A DNA stretch of 64,000 nt from Notospermus geniculatus. Taxonomy: Eukaryota > Nemertea > Pilidiophora > Heteronemertea > Lineidae. How positions within the stretch are numbered: position 1 is the first letter of the stretch; every line of letters starts with the position of its first letter. This document shows positions 35,301 through 47,300 of this stretch, in pieces. The DNA lies in contig NMRB01000020.1 of NCBI GenBank assembly GCA_002633025.1, forward strand, positions 375,519 through 439,518, written 5' to 3'. The position numbers were made by a program, and so were the translations under genes. The notes beneath the pieces are model-generated. The model was not told the DNA's origin and searched no databases. It worked only from the letters and a program-made list of their open reading frames with translations.

Positions 35301-38300
35301 ATGACTCATGATATTTTTTTCACACTGATAATCGGTAAGGCAAAGTGACAGGCCCGATCTTAATAAACACCTCATCGGCAATTTATCGCCAACAACGAAA
35401 GGCAATTTTATCAAATTTAATAAGATTCAACTCAAATGGGAAAACGTTATCGGGTGATTCAATTTGAATAAGTCTCCTCCATTTGAGTCGAGTAAGTGGT
35501 TCTGATACGTCACCAACAAGGGAGGACTCGATGTCAGCTCAGTGCCGCGCTAACGATATAAGCTTATTAGTGGATAATCAACTCATTTGCTATTCTACTG
35601 TTGGTAAATCATCTGATTATCAAGGCGTTTGTTCAGTGGCAATGCGGGTTTAGCTCGCTGTGTTCTACGAAGAGGTTGGCATGCAGAAATGTAGATGTGA
35701 GTGAGATAGGTGCTGTGAGTGGAATGGCAGTTGATCGGTTAGGCGTTTACTATTAATTACTCGGCCAGCAATTTTATTTTTCATCAGAAAAAATATTTAT
35801 CAGCCTGGTTCCCGTCGCCCTCCGCTGCGAGATCTCGCGATATTTGGATAGGTCCTCTCCGCTACGGACAAGGTATCAGCAGCAGACACGAATCCCACCC
35901 TGTGAGATGCGCAGGTGCGCGATGACTGGGAACGAGGCTGAAAAGAACATATTTCTCATCGCCAATGGACCGGAAGTAGGAAATGACATACATGTACTTG
36001 ACCACGACATACGGCAATATTTCACAACATTTTTGGCGTAGCCGTTAATACACAAAGGCAACAGCTTACTTTGACGTTGAATGGGGACCCCAGTCCACTG
36101 CCTCAATAGGTGTCACTAGTGGTTACAACTATTGAAATGAAACTGACATTCCGGTCCTGATCAGTGGCATTCGGAACGACCTGAGGCGAACTGCTTATCT
36201 ATCCACTGGGCGAGTGTCTACGGAAAATGCCGAGCAGTTGCCTTCGGAAGTTCCGAATGGATCAATGGGGATCCTAGCTCGATAGAGGGCAGCACACCGA
36301 AACCCGGTCCTAATACAATGGATGCCTTTTGTGGGGGATTCACGACCAGTATGTCAGTTTCATTTAAATAGTTTTAACCACTAGTGACACCTATTGAAAT
36401 AGTCGGCTAGGGTCCCCATTTCCCACACAAAAGGCGTCCATTGTATAGGACCTGGTTTCGGTGTGCTGCCCTCTGTCGTAGCTAAGATCCCCATAAAAAT
36501 GGTAAAAATGAGATTATAAGCATGGTCGCCGATTCTACGACAGGAGGGAAAGTGACAAGCCTTATGAAGGGTTCTGTGTGCCTTATGCACGTCGGCATAT
36601 TGCCTTCTCTCCATAGGGACGGCTTCTCGAGTTGATTTGTATTGATTGCAGGGTCAACGGTCTCACCTTTCCCTGTCAGACACCGCAGTGTATATAAATG
36701 AGCTGCAAACACGCAGCCGTCCAACTGGACTCCTGTCTTCCATTATTCTCATCAGTGCTTGCGCTAATGATTCCATGATACCGTAGTTTATCAAGGGACA
36801 CTCGCTCTTTGAGGACCAGGTGACAATTAACTCTGATGATAGTAGCGAATGGAAAGCATCTGCAAATGTACCAGGATGCTGGGGCTTGATGTCATTGCTG
36901 TTCGTCACGATCATGATAATCAGATATGGTGGACGTTTCTGCACGGTACTTCATCACGTCCGGGTTAACTTAAGTTATAAACTAAATGTACATGTAAGCT
37001 CGGCAGAGGTCAAAATACATTTAATTGAGTAAGAAATAAAGTGGAAAATAAGAATAGTGGGAAATTTTGGAATTTTACGCGAATTTCTCAATTTCTCAAA
37101 TTGGGAGAATTTTCCCCCCATTTTGAGAAATTTTCTTAAAGTGACATGACATTTTGTCAGATTTTTCGGGCGATATTTCTCAAAATGGGAAAAAAATTTC
37201 TCTCAATTTGAGAAATTGAAAAATTCGCACATTAAAATGCTAAAATTTCCCACTTCTTATTTTCCACTTTTATTTCTTACTCCCTTATTTCTAATGTACA
37301 CGAAATCTTGCGATCAGCCTGGACAGAATAACGCTGATGAAAAGGTAAAAATAAAACATCAAGTCATACTTCCTACAGAAATGGTCAAATCGGACTTGAG
37401 AATGACATCGCTATCATTCACTACCACCTTTGTCATCAATAACTACGTAGTGACCCGTCTCGAGAATCTCACATTAATTTAAGCGTTAATTAATATGATC
37501 AGAGGCACAGCCTTACACAGGATATAATACTATTTGGAACGAGAAATTATATCAATAGACTACAATTAAACAAGATACAATACTGTCAAGTGGGTCATAA
37601 GATGAGTTCGAGTTTCTGACTCTACTCAAGGGAGAAGCTGGACAAGTTAATCTCTATTTGAAATACTCCGTTGAGTGTCATAGAATGTCCGGCGCACGAG
37701 CGCACGTGTTCTCATTTAGCGAGCGCCAGTGCCCAGCGTGTGCGCGCTACAGAAATTTGAAGCTATACAAATGGGTGTAATCACGTCGGCCGAAATGAGT
37801 GGAGTCGCACTTGACACTGCTGTAAACATTTCGACTCGTCCTCTCCCCAGACTACATGAAGGTAAGCATTGTGTGTACATCAAGTGACAATCATCCAGAT
37901 TTAGATTTCACAAGTCTCATTGAGAAATATTGAGATCGTTAGCAAGCGTCAGTCGGGGCTATTGAAGGACGATAGGAGTGTTGTTATGATGTCCGCACGC
38001 GTCCGAACCGATGCTTTGTCCATATTTAGTCCATTTGCCTATCAGCGATCGCGCCTTCGGTCGCGACGATGTCACTGCGCAAGGTGGGACAGCGACCAGG
38101 GGCGTGTTTCCCATGACCCGTGGAGACCCCGCAGCCACGGGCCGACTCAAAGCGGAAGCGAGCATCCCCATCCCAATACGGTGCGACGATCATGAAAAGC
38201 TCGATACTAATTTCCGTGATAATCCTTGTAAGGTTTGTTTAACATGATGGCATATTAAAACCGGGACATATTGTCCGCTTCCTCTGTGCCGGATGATATC

Positions 38301-41300
38301 TTAACTAGTCTGCAATACCGCTACAAGCTTCATTAGACAATTTGAAATATCAAACTATTCAGACGGGACGAATTGCATTTTTGAAAAAGAATCCATATAC
38401 TGTTAATCCAAAAACGTATTGCTTTCTTTATTATTAACCGTCTAGGAAACCACTATGAAAAAAACCCTTATGAGTTTGAAAAATCCAATCTTTTATCTTT
38501 ATTTTTCTTTGAAGAATTTAATTGAAGAATTCACATGGAATTCGTTTTTGCCTAGTATTCTTATTAAAACCTCATAGGATGAGGCCGTGACTTAGGCGAA
38601 TTTTTAGATAATATTTTTCTGATGTATAAGTTCTGTTCATGCCAGTTTTACTTACAAGTACTGATACCTACAGTACGTATGAACCTACCTGTTAAAGAGG
38701 ACATGGAACGAATTAATAATGACGAGACGTAACGTAATGGTAAACCATGTATAATCTCCCCTGCAGCAAAATTGGCTACAGTGACTACAACCTATGCAAT
38801 GTCGTACACAACACTTATTAGGGAGTTTAAGAAATCAAACGATAAACGTTAACTTTACGACAACGTTATTTTTTGTACCGACAATGCCATATATAATCTG
38901 GTGAATTCGCAGTATGAAAAATAACGTTGTCGTAAAGTTAACGTTTATCGTTTGGTTTCTTAAACTCCCTATTAAAGAAAAAAGATCTCGTACCTGTACA
39001 CGAGATTCTACGAGATCTAGCCTGAGGGCCAGTGCCTCCCTCATGAATACATCTGGGTAATGACTGTCCTGAAATGCACGTTCTAACTCCTCCAGCTGCC
39101 ATCCGCTGAAGTTTGTCCTTGTCCGGCGCCGTTTGGCTGACTGGCCATCCTTCCCCTCGTCTCCGCTGTCTGAAAGTACAAGAAAAGAAGAACAAATATT
39201 AAGTGCAAGTGTTGAGGCGTTTTTGTTGGCCAAATAGTAACCACCGACCGAGCGGGACTGGTGCAGTGTCAGAATACTCTGTCCCTCAGCTCAGGGCCTT
39301 TTGCACGGTGGAGAAGGACGAACGTCCCCAGAAAACCAAATCGAATGTGATTGTTATTTAATGGGCAACACCATAAAGGAATCAAACCACTTTGGTCAAC
39401 CTGGCTTATTCATCTGCCTAGCCCAATCATGGAAATATCTATTGCGTATTTTTTTCTAACCATGCTGGAGAATGGGAGTGTAAACGGCATTACGTCATCA
39501 TATGAACACAAGTTTCGGTTCTACGAACTGAGAAATCCTCATGTTCAATCTATTATACATGTATTAGGGAGTTTAAGAAACAAACGATAAGCGTTAACTT
39601 TACGACAACGTTATTTTTCATACCGCGAATTCACCAGATTATACATTGCATTTTCGGTACAAAAAATAAAGTTGTCGTAAAGTTAACGTTTATCGTTTGA
39701 TTTCTTAAACTCCCTATTATCATTTACGTGCTTTCATCTTTCTGTGAGTCAACAAAATGTTGTTCCAGAAAAAAAAATTGTGCAATAAAGTACAATTTCC
39801 TGGCTGTATAGAAGTTAGATTAGAAGCATTTCAATGCTAATAGATGTTGATAATACGAGCTGTGATAATGCACTGGACATTGCTCAAAGCCAGACAACCG
39901 TGGCTAATTATCTTTCTTCCTCACTGCGATAACTTGTCGTTTCCTTAATGTCACTAATGGTTATGAGCTGCACGCCTAACTGGTCATTTGTTTTAATCAG
40001 TCCAATTAACGTCCCACTGAATTAATTATGAATTATTTAGGCCGATTTCTAACGACCCGTGCTGCTCTGCCCTAATGGAACGCACTGCTTCGTGAGATCG
40101 GTATCAGTTTAACTTTGCCCGGAGGTCTTTCGAATATTGGTGTATAAAGACTTGTGTTGATGTACGGAGATCGACGCAAATGACATCTTGACATCGTTGA
40201 AATAAACCAAAATATATGAGTCTCCATTTTTTCATGGTATTTAGACTGGATTTGCAACATTTTGGCGCAACACGAACGCAAGAAAAAACTGTTCTTGGGT
40301 ACTGATTTAATTTTTTGTCTTNTAAAAGTTCCCTTAAACTATTGTTCCAAACAAAAGATAAGGGAAATTTTACACTTACGATGTTTTATGCATATGCCCC
40401 CTGAAAACCAAATCAAATGTGATTATTATGTAATGGGCAACGCACCACTTTGGTCAACCTGGTATTGGGCTTACATGTATTCATCTGCTTAGCCCAATCA
40501 TGTAATATCTATTGCGTATTTTTTTCTAACCATGGTGGAGAATGGCAGTGAAAACAGCATTACGTCATCATATAAACACAAGTTTTGGTTCTGTGAAGTT
40601 GAGAAATCCTCATGTTCAATCTATTATATTAGGGAGTTTAAGAAATCAAACGATAAGTGTTACCTTTACGACAACGTTATTTTTCATACTGCGAATTCAC
40701 CAGATTGTACATTGCATTTTCGGTACAAAAAATAACGTTGTCGTAAAGTTAACGTTTATCGTTTGATTTCTTAAACTCCCTATTATCATTTACGTGCTTT
40801 CATCTTTCTGTGAGTCAACAAAATGTTGTTCCAGAAAAAAATAAATTGTGCAATAAAGTACAGTTTCCTGGCTGTATAGAAGTTAGATTAGAAGCATTTC
40901 AATGCTAATAGATGTTGATAATACGAGTTGTGATAATGCACTGGACATTGCTCAAAGCCAGACAACCGTGGCTAATTATCTTTCTTCCTCACTGCGATAA
41001 CTTGTCGTTTCCTTAATGTCACTAATGGTTATGAGCTGCACGCCTAACTGGTCATTTGTTTTAATCAGTCCAATTAACGTCCCACTGAATTAATTATGAA
41101 TTATTTAGGCCGATTTCTAACGACCCGTGCTGCTCTGCCCTAATGGAACGCACTGCTTCGTGAGATCGGTCTCAGTTTAACTTTGCCCGGAGGTCTTTCG
41201 AATATTGGTGTATAAAGACTTGTGTTGATGTACGGAGATCGACGCAAATGACATCGTATTGACATCGTTGAAATAAACCAAAATATATGAGTCTCCATTT

Positions 41301-44300
41301 TTTCATGGTATTTAGACTGGATTTGCAACATTTTGGCGCAACACGAACGCAAGAAAAACTGTTCTTGGGTACTGATTTAATTTTTTGTCTTTTCTTCCTT
41401 CTTTGTTATGTAATTTGAGGTTTCTTTTCATTGGATAATCAGTGCAGATAGTACCTATTTTTTTACTTTGCGTTGTGATTTTACACCGAAAAATCCAGTT
41501 TTGATCATCAACAAATCAGAGGTCAATTGGTACAATGCTGAGAATGGAGGAACGTCTCCAGGGACATTTAAAGGTGAATGATACCCGAGACAAAGCATTC
41601 TCTGAGGAGCCCACCAGCCCAAAACAAATAGTCAAAACGATACAACACAAAAGGAGGAAATTAGATATTACATCCTCCTGTTTAAACAATGGGGTATCAC
41701 TTTCCTTCGCAATTTAACCAGAAAGAATAGGTGACGTAGCAACGCAGCCCGCCGCCACTGAAGTTTCAAGTCCAAGTCAGCAGCAGACTCAGGTATCACC
41801 ACCTATTCATACACTAATTAGCGATCATTTTTATTCGTGACCATCGCACTCGTCGTCTCTTACAAGCCTTCTCACAGTAGTTATGACCCCTGATGAATGT
41901 TTATTTTCTTGGAGTTGACCAAGCCTTTTTTGATGAAGTGGCCGGACAACATCGTGTTGAAAGCCATTGAGCACGTTTGATACAAAAGAAGGGTATGTCA
42001 CGTTACTTGTGCTCTGACCGCGGTCAGTCGTCGGGGTGATGGAAGGACATCTGAAATTGTTCTTACCGCTCGTAATTGTGGTTTCGTGCACGATTTTCAT
42101 AAAAAAATTGCATCCATTCAAGTATACGCTTGTAACTGTTGTCATTGATGGCATTGAACTGTCCAGTTCACAGGTGTGACAGGGATGAACGTCCTAGAGA
42201 TGTAAGAGTCCGCAAGGCTTTGTTAAGGTGTTGGTCAGGGTTAGTGGACTCCTACACGAAGAAAAACTGCGGGTTAATCGAGCAGGGCCCGGACTTTGCT
42301 TCCAGGTGGACTATGATCCCTGTTACACCGGTTCACCAGATAGGTTACCGTTTCTGCCATAGCGGTCATTGTGGTCAAAACTGGGCCTGTTCCTCTCCAA
42401 ACAGAAACAGGTGGCCGGAGTCCATATGTCCATCACCAATGCAAACAAGAACTCGAGGAGATTCTAGTCAATGGGGTACTTGAGGGATGCTACGAGAGAG
42501 TAGAACAACTGCTTCTCCTTTCAAAGTCACGTCATCGTTCATATGCTAATGAATCAATGAATTACTTCCGAGTGGAAGGAGTATGAGTAAGGGCTTGCTG
42601 GTCACAGCAGCTAGAGTAGCTCTCGACCACGAGTCCTGGAGAAATGAGCCTAATTTCGGCCATTTTAGAGGAGAAACAAGTGTACAAGATTTTCATATTG
42701 GTTGGACATGAGATGTTGATGTTGATCATAATTGTTTAATTTGGCCATCCATGCCAAGTATTTATATACATTGTAATGTACTGTTCATTCATAAAGAGAC
42801 AAGTTATAGATCTCAAAAACAATATCCTATCGGTCTATTGCGTCATCAATTATCCTTGAAATCGGGTCTCGATTGGACATTACTTTCCTATCGAGCTATT
42901 GCTAAAAATGTTACATGTAGTCAATCGCCCTGCCATTGATATTTTGATGGATATACTAATAGTCTACACGTAAACGGGTGATATTTGACATCAAATGAAC
43001 CTGCGTTGAACCATCTCTCGGTGTTGGTGTTCTGGCTTCATATCTATTCTTCCAAACATTTCTAACATGCCCTATGGCTTCATAAAGAAAACTGCATTCA
43101 AACATCTGCAAGACGTGTGTAGATAAAGTGGCTGACAAAAATGCTTCTTTGAGAATGGGCCTACTGCTGTATGGACCTTTCCAACAAAGATGGCGGTCAA
43201 ATAATTCTCACAATAAGCATATGACGTCAGAAGCTTAATACTGGGTACCATTCAACTGGCACGCTAAGCTGGTCAAGCGGGCCATGGGCACAAAAGTTCA
43301 GGTAAAATACTGTTGTCTGGGAGGATGTGTTTGGTGGTGTTATATCAATTGGACAACGAATGGCCATGACGTCATGTGGGAGAACCAGTTGGCCACCATC
43401 TTTGTTGGAAGGTCTATTCATATTATACCATACACGCAACTAATACCCCCATCACACTGAGCTAGTTCTCAGTACGTTCTTGAAAATTTTGCCGAACGGG
43501 CTCAAACTGTGTGCGAACGGAGTGGACGTAGTGGCAACGTTTTACAGTCTTTTTACGAACTTCGTGGATGGGAAGGGTGCTCCAGTACATCGAAGCATTA
43601 TTTGGCCAAGGGTACACGTTCTAGCCCGTTTTACGATTTTTTTTAGGACGGGGCAGGACGTTTTGAGAACGACTTCAGTGTGATGGGGGTATTAGTTGCA
43701 TTTCGAAACATCGGCAAGGCAAGTGCTTTACCGCCCTCCGCAAATCTATAGCGACACTTACTCTCTTCCTGGTTGAGAATGCGGTGGTCTTTGTGTGGCA
43801 CGCGGAGTCTGCCAAGCATTCTAATGGCCAGGCGTGTAGCCTCTAGCTACCCATCTATCTTAGTGCGATGACACTGATAATTCTATGATAATTCGACCCC
43901 TTGATCTGGCGAATGATGCTTTTGATAGCCTGCTGGCGCGGACCACCTCATGAAGTCAACTGGCACTGGTTTGCTCATAATTGAACAGGAATGATTTGTT
44001 TTAGGGGAATAACGTCAGTTTTGTGGAACCTATTATTTGTCAATGGATGCATGCAGGATTGAGTCACCAGACGCAACTTTGATTTTTGCTGTAAAGGAAG
44101 GTTCTAGTCCTTGTAATCATGTGAACTTGTAACCTTCCGCTTCGGGCTGTCGCCAACTTCGATTTCGTGTAAGAAGAGATACCAGTCATGCAGTTGATAA
44201 TAACACTGACAGTAATACACAAATCGTCAAATTACAAATACTTAAAATATTATTAATGAATTAACATGAAATCAATATGATAATCAAAGTATTAAATGAT

Positions 44301-47300
44301 TTGTAATTACATTGTACTTTTCTAATTCATAATGAGAATCGGTTTATTAATTGCCCAATGCGGGAATGCCGCCAGCGGTCATTCCTAGACGGAAGAGAAA
44401 TCGCCCCCTTGATTCTCATATCAGGGTCTCCCACAGAGAGAATGGCCATGATAGTACATTGGATGATGGGTGGTTTGCAAGCCTTTGTGTCGGTGACGAA
44501 TGCATCATTTGAACAGCTTTGACCTCGGTGTTGTGACCCAAGGAGTCAATGGGGAAAACGTGCTTCAAACTCAAAATATGCAACGAAGGGAGTAAGAAAT
44601 AAAAGTGGAAAATAAGAAGCGGGAAATTTTGGAATTTTGCGCGAATTTTTCAATTTCTCAAATTGGGAGAAATTTTTTTCCCATTTTGAGAAATTTTCTT
44701 AAAACGACATGATATTTTGTCTCATTTTTCGGGCGATATTTCTCAAAATGGGAAAAAAATTTCTCACAATTTGAGAAATTGAAAAATTTGTGCAAAATTT
44801 CGCACTTCTTATTTTCCACTTTAATTTCTTACTCCCTTACGCCATATATTAAGTGGAGCAAACGATGAGCTACTCAAATTCATCCGGCTCCAAAAAATAT
44901 CACGTACGACATTTCACTGGTGTACGTCAGACTTGTCGTAATTGTCATAACTGTAACATATCGCTTTTCTACACCGACGTACACCGTCACATTTTCGACA
45001 AGGCCATTTAGGTCTACCGAGATCGGCGAAGAGTATGTGGAAATTGGATGAACGGCACCGTTGGGAGCGAAAACTTTGCCAGGGTAAATTCCAGCTAAGC
45101 TTCCCCTAATCCTGCTGGGGAGTCGGATGAAAATGTGACTCGTTCCCTATATTAGTGTTTTTATGACACGCGTGATATTTGTCTCGATATCGTTATTGAA
45201 TGGTTTTTGCTTTATCTTGGGAATCAGAATTGGGCTCGGGGTGTTTTCATCATCTCTGGCGAGGACTCGTTGGTCGAACGTCCCCGTGTTAAAGGTGTTT
45301 ACATGTATTTCTCAGAACTGCGGACAAAATCTCACAGTCTGACGACAGGTAAAAGCCCGGATCCCAAACGAGCGAATTATCAAAACACGATCACGATTTC
45401 CATAGATGAATTCCACTTCATCTCCCATTGAGAAATAATTCGAATTATAGTTTCTTCTAAAGTGCTTTTCGACATCACTTGCGTGATCCTTTTAGCTCAT
45501 TCATCATTACATGTAGGCTACAAAATGCAAGGGTTCGAACTGAGTTCTTCTGTGCATTTGCGTAATAAAGTTCTAAAATTGGCTTTTGAACACCAGGTAG
45601 TGTAGTTGCTCGTCAGATGTCGTGTGTTCATTCTGCCTAATAATAGGGAGTTTAAGAAATCAAACGATAAACGTTAACTTTACGACAACGTTATTTTTTG
45701 CACCGAAAATGCAATATATAATCTGGTGAATTCGCAGTATGAAAAATAACGTTGTCGTAAAGTTAACGTTTATCGTTTGATTTCTTAAACTCCCTATAGT
45801 GTGGATATGGCTTAGATAGGCATTCATTACCTCATCAGCTAAGAGCTGAAATACTTCTCACTCCACAGTGTGCATGTGACAGAAATACTGAGTTGTTTAG
45901 ATAATGATTACGATGACAATATCGAAGCGAAAGTTAATGAAAAATTTGGATCTTTCACGACATCACTATGCAACTATCAATCAATAAATCAATACCTCCC
46001 CGATCCATATTTTAGCTGTTAACCCAGATCGCGTATCAGATTCGGGGAAATCAATTCTCAAAAATATGAAATCTACGCCTCATCAGTTCTATCAATTGGT
46101 TGTGTTGGGGTTAGCCTCCTATTTTAATTTCAACACAAATTGAATCACAATATTAGCACCAGTCACGAGAGTGAGTGGCAAGATTACATCACTACGCGGC
46201 ATGCAAACTCGCTATCCCAGTGGTACGGCGTTCCGCGTTTTCGGTTTCCTCCACTTGTACCACTGGCTTCATACGCCCTCATCACTCTGCTCGGAATGAG
46301 CAGAATGAACAAAAACTGATCTATAGCTAGTTTTACACCCTAATAAAATCCTAATCGTACTGTCAAGTTTAGAAGTGTACCAACACACCAAAAAATCACC
46401 ATGATTTTTAAACATTTGTTCATTATTTTGTGTTGCACTTTTTGCGGCGGATTACACGTATAACTGTGCTTCGGTGCGGTCGTTCCGGCAGAAATAGTTT
46501 CCATTTTAGAAGTAACCAAATCGCTGCACCAATCAGGTTGGTCGAATTTGATCACATGATTTTGTGAGGTAAACATAAGCACGTGCTACCTGGAGGCAGC
46601 CATCTTAAATGACGTCATTCCTACGCGAAAAGAAGTACGGGGCACTGACGTTTGAAGGCAGAGTCACAAAGGTGAAACCGTGTGACCTCTGCATAGGAGA
46701 TGGCGCGGCATGTTATTGGAAATGGTACCTTTTCTTTTGCTTCAAGCAATTCAACGGAAGTCTACTAACAAGAGTTAAAGAATAAACCCTTTTTCATCAC
46801 GGAATTCTGCGGGCCCACTCTCGAAATAAACCTGTTCTTCTCACAACCTCCTCAGGAAGTTTCCTTGGTACTGAAATCCATCCCTTAACCCGATTTCTTC
46901 CACTATTAATTGAAACAGCTGACTATCAGTAATATCTCGCCTCCTCTATCAATAATTCATGCTAAATTGTTTCTGTATTGCGGCAAAAGTGGCAAGCTTG
47001 ACAGGCCGAGCCGGCCCGTTCTCTCCATGTCAGAATAATGTAAGAAAGAGTGGCGAAGTAGCTAACACACGGTTAGCTGAGTGGTGCATTCAATACCAAG
47101 GCGTTTGATACGGGCAACATGATACCCAAGTGTATTTGAAGGCATTTTGTAAAGAAATCTGGAAATTCTTGACTGCGTAATTGAGAAGTTGGCAAGGTTG
47201 ATATTGGGTTCTTTGTAATGGACGCGGATACATGGAAAGAGACTTATGCATTCATTGTTGACTACTTCCTGGCGTGATTGGATGGTACAGATTAATTTAT

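Larger units (their letters stand above)
26374..38993 (-). other. UNCX: UNCX intron 2
   Basis: The 12.6-kb intron has a CAG|GTACGA donor (38994/38993) and a TTTCCAG acceptor. Besides the elements listed separately (31258, 32267, 34854, 36080, 37026, 38819) and the N at 28557, I see no exon on either strand. Regulatory elements are likely in introns of developmental genes but cannot be shown without comparison. Confidence 0.6.

Noticed and set aside
38994-39169. PITX or OTX identity for the homeobox gene
   Set aside because: Those classes carry K50. Here residue 50 is Q, and the [11 protein letters not shown] and YPITQP motifs are UNCX-specific.
38835-39233. Single 132-codon frame spanning the homeobox exon
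   Set aside because: Only 38994-39169 is exon. The left part is MITE sequence and the right part is intron before the acceptor.
42139-42586. Possible exon around 42139-42586 (plus) and 41831-42154 (minus)
   Set aside because: The frames are broken by stops when extended, with no consistent splice borders. This is chance or long-decayed sequence.
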